DNA of 64,000 bases from positions 930,001-994,000 of the forward strand of contig NZ_LT960612.1 in assembly GCF_900233005.1 (NCBI RefSeq). Reading direction: 5' to 3'. The notes under the pieces are model-generated. The model was not told the DNA's origin, did no database searches, and saw nothing but the letters and a program-made list of their open reading frames with translations. The position numbers and the translations under genes are program-made. Shown here piece by piece: positions 27,476-36,726 of the stretch. Each line of letters begins with the position of its first letter. Positions within the stretch are counted from its first letter, which is position 1. Source of the DNA: Vibrio tapetis subsp. tapetis. Lineage in GTDB: Bacteria > Pseudomonadota > Gammaproteobacteria > Enterobacterales > Vibrionaceae.

Positions 27476-30400
27476 TGGGTTTTACGAACTTTATCAGTCA
27501 ATTTTTTAAAGACACAGATCGTTCTGTGTCATTTAAATTTATACCAGATGCGAACGAAGGTGGTTTTTTTTCAGTTGACAAAAAACAGTTTGAAAACATT
27601 TTATCTGGTACGGCAAGTGAATGGCTAACACACCAGTATGTCACGCTAAAAATGCTAGAAGAACAGGGAGAGGCCGAGAGTATACCTAATGGTTTTATCG
27701 TTTCTGCGGAAGTGCTTGCGCGATTAGGTGAAAACCTAAGAGAATCACTCGAGCTACCTGAACGATGGCAAGGGCAGATCACTGCTGATATTAAAGGTAC
27801 AACCGGCCGTTCAAGCTTTGCTGTTGAGTTAGCTGTTACCGGACAAAGTGGACGTGATACGTATAGCTACAATGTAGAAGGAGCAGTACTACGTTTTGGT
27901 GACACAACTAGCTATTTGATGTCTCAACCGCAGTGGCTGGTATTTACTGCACAGCAAAAACATAATGAATCAAAAAAACAAGAGTTTGATAATTTAACGT
28001 ATCTACACAACCTACAATTAGCACAACAAAATGGTGCTTCAATAAAACTAAGCCACTTTGACAAATTAAAAATACACAGTCCTGAAAAGATCTCTGTAGA
28101 AGCAGGCTTAGATGCAAGTGGAAACTTGATTTTAACGCCACATATGGGCCAAGAAGCAAGTCATGATGATATTCAGCGTGTACTAGGGCAAATGATGGCA
28201 CCTAATGCTAATACATTAAAAATAGGTAAAGAGATCATTCTATTTACCGAGGAGAAAGTAAAAGCAGTTAAAGAGGTGCTGAACAATCGTGTTGTACCGA
28301 AAACCAAAGTAAAAGAGTTTTTAGAAAACCCAACCGCTTTTATTGATGCTTCTTTAGTTGACTTAGACCTTGGTTTCTCATTAAGGGTGCGTGGGGCAAC
28401 GGCATTCAAACACGCGTATTTTGGTGAAACAGACGATTCAGGTGTAGATTGGTTTGGCAAGGATTTTACAGCCGAACAAGTTAATCCGATTTCTAAAGTT
28501 GTTGCCGATGTAAAAGATACAGAAACATTAATACAGTTAGAAAAGATCATATCAGATGCTAAACAAATAGGTGCTTCTGAGATAACTTTTGAAGGTAAAA
28601 ACTACGATATTAATGATAGTGAAGTAGTCAGTAACACCATCGATAAAATTAAGAGTAATATCTCGCAAAATGGATCTCCTGATGAATTACCGGAAGAGCT
28701 TAAAGATAAAACCGCTGGTAAGGTTGACTTAGAATCAGACGAGACCATCGTTGTAGATATTGACTTAAATGATGAAGATTTATCAGAAAGTTCACCATTG
28801 ATAGAATCTAAAATTCATGAAGTAAGCCGTAGTGGAGAGCTAGACTGGAGCAACCATATTAGAACACCATTTAAACACCAAGATGTTGGTGTGCGATGGA
28901 TTTTAGGCTTGTTAGACCAAAGCTATCAAGATGAAAAAATCAATGGCGCGCTCTTAGCTGATGACATGGGGCTTGGCAAAACATTTATGGCGCTGTCTGC
29001 TGTAGAGCACCACTATCGAGAAGTTGTACAGTCTCAAGAGACGCAAAAGCCCACTCTTATCGTGGCTCCATTAAGCTTATTAGAGAATTGGAAAGATGAA
29101 GTCGCGAAAACCTTCGACAAGTCACCATTCCATGACATCGTTATTTTGCAATCTGACGGTGAATTAAAACGTTTTAAAAATGGTGGGGTAGAAATTAAAG
29201 CAAACTCCGTAGACGATGGTGAGTTTGAACCTCGATACTCATTAAATGTTGGTAAAGGTAGTGCAGATCGCTTGGATATGCCAGGACGTTTGGTAATTAC
29301 AACTTACCAAACCCTAAGAGACTACCAATTCTCATTATGTTTAATAGATTGGGGAGTGGTTATCTTTGATGAAGCACAAAATACTAAAAATCCTAATGCA
29401 CTGCAAACAAGGGCTGCTAAAGGGTTAAAATCCCAGTTTAAATTGGTTGCTACAGGTACGCCCGTTGAAAATAGCTTAGCTGATTTTTGGTGTTTAATGG
29501 ATACTGCATGTCCAGGCTACTTGGGTGCATATCAGGACTTCAGGTCAAATTACATTACGCCAATCATACAAGCTGCTGGTGATGAAGTTGAAGAGATAAG
29601 AGGTAGAGTAGGGCGAGAATTACGCATTAAAGTTGGAGCGTTAATGTTGCGTAGAATTAAAGAGGACAACTTAGAAGGACTACCTGAGAAAAGAATGTAT
29701 GTTGGCGTTCAAGATGAGCAATGGAAATATCTACCAGAGCTTGGTAAGACTATGGCTGGTTATCAATTAAAAGTTTACGATGGTGTGATTGAGCAATTAG
29801 AAGAGTCCGAAGAAAACCATGTATTAGGCACATTACAACGATTAAGAAATGGCTCTTTACACCCAAGGCTAGCTGATGGTGGTCGATTGGATGCACCGAA
29901 GTCGAAAAAAGAGTTGGAGAATATATTCAATGAGTCTGATAAATTTAAAAGTCTATTAGAATTATTAGATAGCATTAAGTTACGTCAAGAGAAGTGCATA
30001 ATTTTTGCTGTTAATAAGCGGTTGCAAACATTCTTGAGTTTAGCTCTGGGGTTGAAGTATCAACTGGGTCCGTTGTCAGTGATTAATGGAGATGCTAAAG
30101 CGGTTGCCAAAAACAAAGCAACACCAACACGAAAAAGTATGATTTCAGACTTTGAAGCGAAAGATGGGTTCAACATTATTATCATGTCTCCTGTTGCTGC
30201 TGGCGTTGGTTTAACTGTGGTTGGTGCTAACAATGTTGTGCACTTCGAACGTCATTGGAATCCAGCCAAAGAAGCGCAAGCAACAGATCGGGTATTTCGT
30301 ATAGGACAAACAAAAGATGTAAACATCTATATTCCTATGGCCCTGCACCCCAACATGGAATCTTTTGATGTTAACTTGCATCGTTTACTCAGCAAAAAAA

Positions 30401-30933
30401 CGCAGTTGAAAGATGCTGTCGTCACGCCTGAAGATGTACTGCCTATGCCAAGTGGTATAGGAAAAAGCAGCCTTTTGGCATCAGATAAAATAATCACTCT
30501 AAAAGAAATAGAGAAGTTAAGCTGGCAACAGTTTGAGGCACTAACCGTAGAAGTAATAGCCAAAGAGTATAATGCTGAAAGCGCTTGGCTAACTGCAAAC
30601 GGAGCAGATAAAGGCGCTGATGGTATTATTGATTCGGGCAATCAACTGATCTTGATTCAAGCTAAACACACTAAAGGCAGTTACGATGGTTATGCAGCTA
30701 TTCAAGAAGTCGCTGGAGCAAAAACTCCTTACGAAAAAGTGATGAATAAAAAGGTGAATAGCTTGTTGTTTATGACTAATGCAAAAGTGTTGTCGAAAAG
30801 AACGAGAGAGATGGCAAAACTTTCAAATGTAGAGGTTATTCACGGGGAAGAATTAGCCAAATTAGTTAGTAAACACAAAATAGACTTTAAGCAGGTATTG
30901 CAACGTTTAGATAAAAGAAGAATGACGCTCTAA
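27475..30933 (+). CDS. zorD: Zorya effector ZorD: SNF2 helicase with C-terminal Mrr-like nuclease domain
   Basis: The 1152-residue protein has an N-terminal region of about 460 residues of unknown fold, then a SNF2 ATPase (about 465-950): Walker A LLADDMGLGKT near 495, DEAQ box in VIFDEAQNTKNP near 631, LVATGTPVENSLADFW near 660, and motif VI QATDRVFRIGQ near 935. The last 140 residues (from SWQQFEAL near 1015) form an Mrr-type PD-(D/E)xK fold, with GADKGADGII near 1043 and the catalytic QAK in ILIQAKH near 1058. In type I Zorya, ZorD degrades invading phage DNA once triggered. It is the last gene of the operon. The acidic linker (about 415-450, EEL...DLESDETIVVDIDLNDEDL in part) before the helicase is notable. 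Confidence 0.92.
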   Translation: MGFTNFISQFFKDTDRSVSFKFIPDANEGGFFSVDKKQFENILSGTASEWLTHQYVTLKMLEEQGEAESIPNGFIVSAEVLARLGENLRESLELPERWQGQITADIKGTTGRSSFAVELAVTGQSGRDTYSYNVEGAVLRFGDTTSYLMSQPQWLVFTAQQKHNESKKQEFDNLTYLHNLQLAQQNGASIKLSHFDKLKIHSPEKISVEAGLDASGNLILTPHMGQEASHDDIQRVLGQMMAPNANTLKIGKEIILFTEEKVKAVKEVLNNRVVPKTKVKEFLENPTAFIDASLVDLDLGFSLRVRGATAFKHAYFGETDDSGVDWFGKDFTAEQVNPISKVVADVKDTETLIQLEKIISDAKQIGASEITFEGKNYDINDSEVVSNTIDKIKSNISQNGSPDELPEELKDKTAGKVDLESDETIVVDIDLNDEDLSESSPLIESKIHEVSRSGELDWSNHIRTPFKHQDVGVRWILGLLDQSYQDEKINGALLADDMGLGKTFMALSAVEHHYREVVQSQETQKPTLIVAPLSLLENWKDEVAKTFDKSPFHDIVILQSDGELKRFKNGGVEIKANSVDDGEFEPRYSLNVGKGSADRLDMPGRLVITTYQTLRDYQFSLCLIDWGVVIFDEAQNTKNPNALQTRAAKGLKSQFKLVATGTPVENSLADFWCLMDTACPGYLGAYQDFRSNYITPIIQAAGDEVEEIRGRVGRELRIKVGALMLRRIKEDNLEGLPEKRMYVGVQDEQWKYLPELGKTMAGYQLKVYDGVIEQLEESEENHVLGTLQRLRNGSLHPRLADGGRLDAPKSKKELENIFNESDKFKSLLELLDSIKLRQEKCIIFAVNKRLQTFLSLALGLKYQLGPLSVINGDAKAVAKNKATPTRKSMISDFEAKDGFNIIIMSPVAAGVGLTVVGANNVVHFERHWNPAKEAQATDRVFRIGQTKDVNIYIPMALHPNMESFDVNLHRLLSKKTQLKDAVVTPEDVLPMPSGIGKSSLLASDKIITLKEIEKLSWQQFEALTVEVIAKEYNAESAWLTANGADKGADGIIDSGNQLILIQAKHTKGSYDGYAAIQEVAGAKTPYEKVMNKKVNSLLFMTNAKVLSKRTREMAKLSNVEVIHGEELAKLVSKHKIDFKQVLQRLDKRRMTL

Positions 30934-31212
30934 ATAGCGGCTTTGTTACTGGGTTGTAAGTTATTATAGAATTAGTAGGTGAATAAATATTGTCACTAGA
31001 GGTTGATACAACTATCTATATATCATTTGTTAGTGATTGGAGAGGCGCAAACAAAAGTCGCTTCTACACTGAACCACAATAAAGCTAGCTTTAAAAAGTG
31101 CCACTTGTTCATGTCGATGGAACCTCTCATCATCGAAATGATGAACAAAGCCTTCGATGTGTAGTGGTCAACGTTCAGTTTTTTGACGGTAATGTATCCA
31201 ATTAAGCAATCC
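30934..31212. other. Right edge of the island, no intact gene
   Basis: This AT-rich stretch holds a possible gene fragment on the plus strand (31079-31164), reading SFKKCHLFMSMEPLIIEMM to a stop. It has no start signal and I cannot assign it. From 31168 it matches 20952-21003 at about 80%. Confidence 0.4.
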
Positions 31213-31214
31213 TT

Positions 31215-31253
31215 GTTACCTCAGAAGATGAAGACATTATCATTCATGCCTAG
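31215..31253 (+). pseudogene. 3' remnant of the 60-residue small gene
   Basis: Twelve codons VTSEDEDIIIHA and a stop, matching the end of the gene at 21113-21295 with three silent changes. The body of the gene is missing: the junction falls at a shared GTTAC, suggesting a short-homology deletion. Confidence 0.65.
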
Positions 31254-31340
31254 CGTTTTCGTTGTTTTGGCTTGAAAAGCAACGTGAAGCGAAAGGTTTA
31301 GAATAGTCGAGAAAGTGTAGATTGGGCTTTCTCATCAACA

Positions 31341-31374
31341 AAAAAGTGCGCCAATCTGCATTGGCGCACTTTTG
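31341..31374. terminator. Terminator inside right island repeat
   Basis: The same AAGTGCGCCAAT / ATTGGCGCACTT hairpin as in the left repeat, A-rich before and T-rich after. It probably ends the DUF3103 transcript on the minus strand. Confidence 0.85.
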
Positions 31375-31417
31375 TCATCTAGGTCATGTTATTAACACGA
31401 CTATGTTCTGGCTGGGT

Positions 31418-32605
31418 CTATGGCCTGGTTGGATTTATCGTCATCGGCTCAAATGTAGCGACGGCGTTGCCGCCTGCTCCTGGGTGATCGATGTAGGGTG
31501 TGTCTTGTTGCAAAGTGTAGAACACATCAACATGGTCATCATCGTTAACCAATACGCCATCAGGGATAGCTTGTATCAGCTTATTAGTGATCTGTGGGAT
31601 CACAGCATAAGCTTGCACTTCTGGATCGGGGATCGCTTTTAGCACTTCTTCCGCTACCTGAACCAATAAAGAAGCCAGTTCTTTATAGTCGGTACCATCG
31701 TCTTGCTCCATTAGAATAATATCTGCGGCGCCCCAGCGATAACGTGCCCAGTGGATCATGATTTGGTTCGGGTAGTAATCTTTCTTATCATAATCAAGGT
31801 ATGGCATCTCGACGAGATCGATGGTCGGCTTGTCACGGCTTGGGTTAACACCGGTGACAATCGCATAGACTTCTGCTTTACCAGAGATCCAAGGTTCTTG
31901 GTCGTCGGCCAGTCTAATTTTCTTTAACGCGGTCGTAGAAAGTGGGGCTGCGGGTGCCGACATGGTAGAAAAAGCGCTATTCATAGCCGCGACTTGCCCA
32001 TCAGACGGAGATTCAAGCAGGGTATCTTGGCCTAAGCTCACCATTTGTGCACGCATTGCTTTAAGGCCCGCTTTTAGTTCTTTTTCGCTGTTGCTGTCTA
32101 CCACCAGTACTGGCACATCTGGCATTTCATCAACGCTTAATTGATGCAGTTGTCCGTACACGTCGTACGCTTCTATATATAACCAAGATTCATCATCGCC
32201 TTTTGGCTCAAATGCAAACAGTGGGCTTTGACCGTCTTTCCAGTCTTTAACCATTGAACCATCGGCAAGCCTTAACTCTAATAGCTCATCGGCGAACTGT
32301 TCAATGCCTTTGATACTTCGAATTTCGGTATCTGCCATTGCCATTGTCTGACTGAACTCAGAGTTTGGCTCCGATACTAGCAAAGTAGACAAAGGAACAT
32401 TGAGTTGTTGTTCAGAAATAGATGTTTTTAGTGTGCCTTCAATGTTGCTGTAGCTTTCACTCAGTTGCTTCGCGAGATCGCGTTTTGCCTGTGTGATGGC
32501 TTCTGCTTTCATGGCGGAGAAGCCGCTGGTGTTGGTATCGGTTTCAGATTGGCAGCCAATTAGCGCAAAATTTAGCATCAAAACCATGGGTATTATTTTT
32601 TTCAT
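31418..32605 (-). CDS. DUF3103 family lipoprotein
   Basis: The 395-residue lipoprotein has the signal MKKIIPMVLMLNFALIGC with the lipid cysteine at residue 18. It belongs to a Vibrio-type family (DUF3103) of unknown function. The mature region has an N-terminal helical part with many Gln and Ser, a middle domain (LFAFEPKGDDESWLYIEAYD, VPVLVVDSNSEKELKAG) and a C-terminal domain (YAIVTGVNP, YYPNQIMIHWARYRWG, VDVFYTLQQ) resembling the end of secreted metalloprotease-associated domains. I used the ATG at 32605, where the lipoprotein signal begins behind AAGGGTG; the upstream in-frame ATG adds 11 polar residues. The gene lies at the right border of the island and its last 20 codons are duplicated at the left border. 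Confidence 0.85.
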   Translation of the reverse strand: MKKIIPMVLMLNFALIGCQSETDTNTSGFSAMKAEAITQAKRDLAKQLSESYSNIEGTLKTSISEQQLNVPLSTLLVSEPNSEFSQTMAMADTEIRSIKGIEQFADELLELRLADGSMVKDWKDGQSPLFAFEPKGDDESWLYIEAYDVYGQLHQLSVDEMPDVPVLVVDSNSEKELKAGLKAMRAQMVSLGQDTLLESPSDGQVAAMNSAFSTMSAPAAPLSTTALKKIRLADDQEPWISGKAEVYAIVTGVNPSRDKPTIDLVEMPYLDYDKKDYYPNQIMIHWARYRWGAADIILMEQDDGTDYKELASLLVQVAEEVLKAIPDPEVQAYAVIPQITNKLIQAIPDGVLVNDDDHVDVFYTLQQDTPYIDHPGAGGNAVATFEPMTINPTRP

Positions 32606-32913
32606 ATTTTCACCCTTAACGTTGTTATCAATTAGCATAGAGTTATTGCTCTACCCTATCGATGGTAGCACTTAGTTTTGCTTCTATATATGGCTCAAAA
32701 ATGGAATTTATAAAAAATGCTCAGAAGGTCAAATAACACGTTAGCAAGTCATAATTTACTAAAGGCTAAAGATAGACGCTGTTTATTGACGTTCGCAGGT
32801 GTCATTCATGTGAATAAAAGGGCGGGGGAGAGTTGTCTGTAAAGTTCATTTTTGTTCGTTATTTCAGACGTAAGCAGGCAATGAAACGGCGCGAGATTCA
32901 TTGCCTTTCTACG

Positions 32914-33105
32914 CTACTTAATGACCTTAACCCGGCCTACATCACCGCTCTCAAGGCGAACTTTGATGCCATGAGGGTGAGTCGGGGACTTGGTTAAAAG
33001 ATCTTTGACGATACCAGAAGTCAGCGTTCCTGTGCGTTGGTCTTTTTTAAGTACGATTTGCACTTCTAGCCCAGGGTGAATATCAGCTCTGTTGGTTCCA
33101 CTCAT
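32914..33105 (-). CDS. YwbE family small protein
   Basis: This 63-residue protein matches the YwbE family (DUF2196): NRADIHPGLEVQIVLKKDQRTG, then LTSGIVKDLLTKSPTHPHGIKV and RLESGDVGRVKVI. These small basic beta-barrel-like proteins occur alone in many bacteria and their role is not established. The length is that of the family. AAGG upstream of the ATG supports the start. Confidence 0.9.
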   Translation of the reverse strand: MSGTNRADIHPGLEVQIVLKKDQRTGTLTSGIVKDLLTKSPTHPHGIKVRLESGDVGRVKVIK

Positions 33106-33180
33106 GCTTTATTACCTTGCTGTTTAATGTAGCGAGAAGATACACGGTATCGAGTGTTTCGTCGAATACCATGAACCGAG

Positions 33181-33978
33181 TTACGCTGTTTTTTTCGCTA
33201 TTACCAAACCGTGGTTACTTGACCCTAAAAGAGAGGGCTCGTCGCAGGTTTTTAAATGATATTGAAGCCATGTTTGATATTGCTCTTCAGTAAAATTGTT
33301 GATTCCTGACGAGAGGTAACGTCCAAAGCCGTCCGTGGAGACATGGCGAAGAGTGGTAAATTTATGTGCTTCGACCAGCTGTTCAATTTCAGACGGAGTT
33401 GCAAAATAGCCAACGTTAAAAAAGCTGTCGGCCAATTGACTTGGAACCAAACCAGATTCAAGTAGTGTGCTAAGCACTTCTGGTGTAATCAGTTCAGGTT
33501 CTTGCTGAGCAAACATCCCGGCAACAAAATACCGAGAGATATAGGCAATCGCTAAAATACCGTTAGGTTTTAAGACTCGATAAGCTTCTGTAAGCGCTTG
33601 ATCACGTTGCTCTTGTGTTTGTAGGTGATAAAGCGGCCCCAAAATAACACAAACGTCCTGTGAATCACTTTCAACGAAGGGAACGGAACAGGCATCGCCT
33701 TGGTGAATCGAAAGTGTTAGGGCTTGCTGATTGGCTTTTTGTTTTAAAATATCTACTTGCTCGGGGGCTAATTCAACGGCGGTTGTGGTGCAGCCCATTT
33801 TGGCAAAATTCAGAGAGTATCGGCCTGTAGCTGCGCCTTGTTCTAGTACGTTGGCGTGTGGGTGTAGATACTCGGCCAATACGTGCATGGTGGTATCAAA
33901 TTCTATTTGAGTAATACGTTGTCGAGTTAGGCGGTTGTCTTCATCAACACCCGTATATTGATCAATGAGTTCTTGCAT
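33181..33978 (-). CDS. Class I SAM-dependent methyltransferase
   Basis: The 265-residue enzyme has a Rossmann methyltransferase fold: motif I VLEQGAATGRYSLNFAKMG (about 39-57), the acidic end of strand 2 in TAVELAPEQVDIL, DVCVILGPLYHL as motif IV, and VLKPNGILAIAYIS as motif VI. The substrate is unknown. The GPLYHLQ segment is typical of small-molecule methyltransferases of the UbiE-like set. It stands alone, 31 bp after a small membrane protein gene in the same direction. Confidence 0.85.
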   Translation of the reverse strand: MQELIDQYTGVDEDNRLTRQRITQIEFDTTMHVLAEYLHPHANVLEQGAATGRYSLNFAKMGCTTTAVELAPEQVDILKQKANQQALTLSIHQGDACSVPFVESDSQDVCVILGPLYHLQTQEQRDQALTEAYRVLKPNGILAIAYISRYFVAGMFAQQEPELITPEVLSTLLESGLVPSQLADSFFNVGYFATPSEIEQLVEAHKFTTLRHVSTDGFGRYLSSGINNFTEEQYQTWLQYHLKTCDEPSLLGSSNHGLVIAKKTA

Positions 33979-34009
33979 TGCGATTTCTCTTTTTATGAAA
34001 ATGAGCGTG

Positions 34010-34411
34010 TTAAGCTAATTTTTGTTTTAACTGTTCAACTTGTTTTCTGAATAGCGCTGCGTCTTTTTTGGAGTAGGATTTAGTGACATTTATCCACTGT
34101 ATGCCTGTTTCATCAATGTGCCTAAATTCAATTTGCAATGCGAAGCGAGCGCATCTTAAAAGAGCAAAAATAAAGCCTAAACTGGTAAAACTATAAAGTA
34201 TGACTTCCCACCAAAAAGGGAAGGAATCAAAGAGGGTGCTTGCCCACCAGAGCGCCCCTGAAAATACCACTAACCAAAATACGATTTGGAACAGGTTGTC
34301 TAGCAGCGAGAGGCTCTTTACTCGTATGTTATTGATCTTTGAGATTGGGTACGCGTCTTTCTTAAAGTGAAACTCATGCTGAGTAATCATGAAGTCAGAT
34401 TCTTTTAACAT
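34010..34411 (-). CDS. Small inner-membrane protein with two membrane helices
   Basis: The 133-residue protein starts MLKESDFMITQHEFHF and has two adjacent membrane helices (about 45-66 and 72-92; IVFWLVVFSGALWWASTLF and VILYSFTSLGFIFALL). A cytoplasmic C-terminus ends in a lysine-rich helix (KDAALFRKQVEQLKQKL). I chose this ATG because AGAGG lies five bases before it; the 32 residues upstream in the open frame look untranslated. It resembles small membrane proteins with a PH-like surround (DUF6232 type), which is a weak call. It may be co-transcribed with the methyltransferase that follows. Confidence 0.6.
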   Translation of the reverse strand: MLKESDFMITQHEFHFKKDAYPISKINNIRVKSLSLLDNLFQIVFWLVVFSGALWWASTLFDSFPFWWEVILYSFTSLGFIFALLRCARFALQIEFRHIDETGIQWINVTKSYSKKDAALFRKQVEQLKQKLA

Positions 34412-34655
34412 GTTGTCCTCTGGTTTGGATGTCATGGCCTGAGAATTTAGTAGTATGCATACTAGCTCATTTGTAATGATGAATGTATAGGTGGTAAGTA
34501 CATTCATCGTAGCAATGTGTGATTAAAGTATCATCCTGATAATTAACTGACGTTTTCTACTTACTCTCGTTTTTCTTATATTTAATTAACACTAAGTTGC
34601 TAATTTTAATGCGTAAATCAGATTTTTTAAGTTTGGTTAGGTGTTTGAAATGGAA

Positions 34656-34674
34656 CTGTCGTGAAACTGTAGCG
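34656..34674 (+). promoter_or_regulatory. Candidate Pho box upstream of phoX
   Basis: CTGTCGTGAAACTGTAGCG has two CTGT units 11 bp apart, as in PhoB sites (CTGTCATAAA-CTGTCA). It is about 92 bp before the phoX start, so phosphate-starvation control is likely. Confidence 0.65.
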
Positions 34675-34765
34675 TGTTTGACATGTTATTAAACTAGTGT
34701 GTTCGCTTATAAAAAGTAGTTACTCATAAACTAACATCATAAAAAGTCAGATAAAGGAAAGCACT

Positions 34766-36658
34766 GTGAAGCTATTCAAAAGTGAAGATCAACGCACGCT
34801 CGATCAAGAACCTGAATTTAACCGTTTTGTAGAATCAGCCATGTCTCGTCGTAAGTTCCTAAAAGCCAGTGGCGCAGCAGGTACGGTTGGCTTTTTTGCG
34901 GCAAGCCCATTAAGCCAAGCGATGGCAAAAGGCATGGCGAGTCACTCTACTCTATTGGGGTTTGAAGCGCTTCCAATCTCGACGGCTGACACGGTGACTG
35001 TACCAAAAGGCTACCAAGCGGATGTGTTGATTTCTTGGGGTGATGCTGTATTAAAAAGCGCACCTGAATTTAACCAAAACAATAACTCATACGCTCAAGA
35101 ACGACAGTTTGGCGACAACAACGATGGCATGACGTTTTTCCCTTTATCGAATGATAGAGCGGTGCTTGCGGTAAACAATGAATACACCAATAACGAATAT
35201 CTGTATGCGCACCAAGGCGACAAGATCAATGCAGACGACGTTCGTAAAGCACAAGCGGCGCATGGTGTTTCGATCATTGAATTGAAGAAACAAAACGGCA
35301 AGTGGGAAACGAACATCGACGGTCGATTAAACCGCCGTATTACGGCTTACAGTCAAATGGAAATGACAGGGCCTGCTGCTGGTCATGATTTGTTAAAAAC
35401 CGCAGAAGATCCATCAGGCAAGGCGATTTTGGGCACGTTTAATAACTGCGCAAATGGGTTAACACCATGGGGTACATACTTAACGTGTGAAGAAAATTTC
35501 AATGGGTATTTCGCGACTTCTAAAAACACTGAATTAGGTGAAACATATCAACGTTACGGGTTAGAACAGGAAGATCGTGGATACGATTGGTTCAAGCATG
35601 ATGAGCGTTTTGATATGGCGAAGCACCCAAATGAACCACACCGTTTTGGCTGGGTCGTTGAAATTGACCCAATGAACCCAACATCTAAGCCGAAAAAACG
35701 CAGTGCGCTGGGTCGTTTCAAGCATGAGAATGCGGCATTACTGATTAATGGCGATGGTCACGCGGTTGTGTATCTTGGTGATGACGAACGTGGTGAACAC
35801 CTTTATAAGTTTGTCTCTAAGAACAAATACGTTGCGGGTGCAGACTCTAACCGAGATTTACTCGAAGACGGCACTTTATTTGTCGCGAAATTTACGGGTA
35901 CTGAGGGCGAAATCAGTGGCACTGGTGAGTGGTTGGAATTGTCTTGGGGCAAAAATGGTTTAACGCCTGAAAACGGCTTTAAAGACCAAGCGGCCGTGAT
36001 GATTTTTGCTCGTCAAGCAGCGACACAAGTTGGCGCTACAACGATGGATCGCCCGGAGTGGGTCGCGGTACATCCAGACAATAAGTCAGTATTTTGTACC
36101 CTGACTAACAACAAATATCGCGGTGTTAAAGAGTCCCAACCGCTTAATCCAACCAACCCTCGCGTTAAAAACCCTTATGGCCATATTGTACGCTGGCGTC
36201 CGACGAATGCCGATCATAACAAGGCCACATTTGAGTGGGACATCTACGTTATGGCTGGCAACCCAGAAGTGCACAGTGGGTTGATGGCAGGAACAGACAA
36301 CATCAATAAAGACAATATGTTCAACAGCCCAGACGGTATCGGATTTGATAGAGCAGGCCGCCTATGGATCCAAACGGACGGCAAATACTCGAATAAAGGG
36401 GACTTTGCAGGAATGGGTAACAACCAAATGTTATGCAGCGACCCTCAAACTGGCGAGATTCGCCGCTTCTTAACAGGCCCAGTTGCTTGTGAGATTACGG
36501 GGCTTACGTTCTCTGCGGATTACAAAACCATGTTCATTGGTGTGCAACACCCGGGTGAAGATCTGGCACCTTCTCATTTCCCTGATGGTGGAAACAAAAT
36601 TCCACGCTCTTCGGTAATGATGATCACCCGTGAAGATGGCGGTGTGATTGGTGCGTAA
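34766..36658 (+). CDS. phoX: PhoX-family alkaline phosphatase, Tat-exported
   Basis: This periplasmic phosphatase of 630 residues releases phosphate from organic phosphomonoesters, using calcium and iron. A twin-arginine signal (SRRKFLKASGAAG, residues 27-39, cut near AMA) shows folded export, as expected for a metal cofactor enzyme. PhoX (DUF839) blocks include VLAVNNEYTNNEY, GTFNNCANGLTPWGTYLTCEENF, GRFKHENAALLINGDGHAVVYLGDDERGEHLYKFVS and SPDGIGFDRAGRLWIQTDG in parts. The start is GTG behind AAAGGA. The Pho box upstream groups it with pstSCAB, so that the phosphate it frees is taken up by the Pst system. Confidence 0.93.
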   Translation: MKLFKSEDQRTLDQEPEFNRFVESAMSRRKFLKASGAAGTVGFFAASPLSQAMAKGMASHSTLLGFEALPISTADTVTVPKGYQADVLISWGDAVLKSAPEFNQNNNSYAQERQFGDNNDGMTFFPLSNDRAVLAVNNEYTNNEYLYAHQGDKINADDVRKAQAAHGVSIIELKKQNGKWETNIDGRLNRRITAYSQMEMTGPAAGHDLLKTAEDPSGKAILGTFNNCANGLTPWGTYLTCEENFNGYFATSKNTELGETYQRYGLEQEDRGYDWFKHDERFDMAKHPNEPHRFGWVVEIDPMNPTSKPKKRSALGRFKHENAALLINGDGHAVVYLGDDERGEHLYKFVSKNKYVAGADSNRDLLEDGTLFVAKFTGTEGEISGTGEWLELSWGKNGLTPENGFKDQAAVMIFARQAATQVGATTMDRPEWVAVHPDNKSVFCTLTNNKYRGVKESQPLNPTNPRVKNPYGHIVRWRPTNADHNKATFEWDIYVMAGNPEVHSGLMAGTDNINKDNMFNSPDGIGFDRAGRLWIQTDGKYSNKGDFAGMGNNQMLCSDPQTGEIRRFLTGPVACEITGLTFSADYKTMFIGVQHPGEDLAPSHFPDGGNKIPRSSVMMITREDGGVIGA

Positions 36659-36680
36659 TGCATTGTATCATTAAGATAAT

Positions 36681-36706
36681 AAAAGGCGCCTAGTGCGCCT
36701 TTTTTA
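36681..36706. terminator. Terminator between phoX and arfB
   Basis: AAAAGGCGC, short loop, GCGCCTTTTTT. It lies between convergent genes and can serve both. Confidence 0.85.
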
Positions 36707-36726
36707 GATCTTACTCTGGCAGCTGA

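Larger units (their letters stand above)
31213..31481. repeat. Island-flanking direct repeat, right copy
   Basis: This is the counterpart of 21255-21523, equal in length and about 95% identical by eye. Its right part is the 3' end of the intact DUF3103 gene, so this copy is joined to the resident gene. Its left part is fused by a deletion to sequence that in the left copy lies some 250 bp further upstream. Confidence 0.85.
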
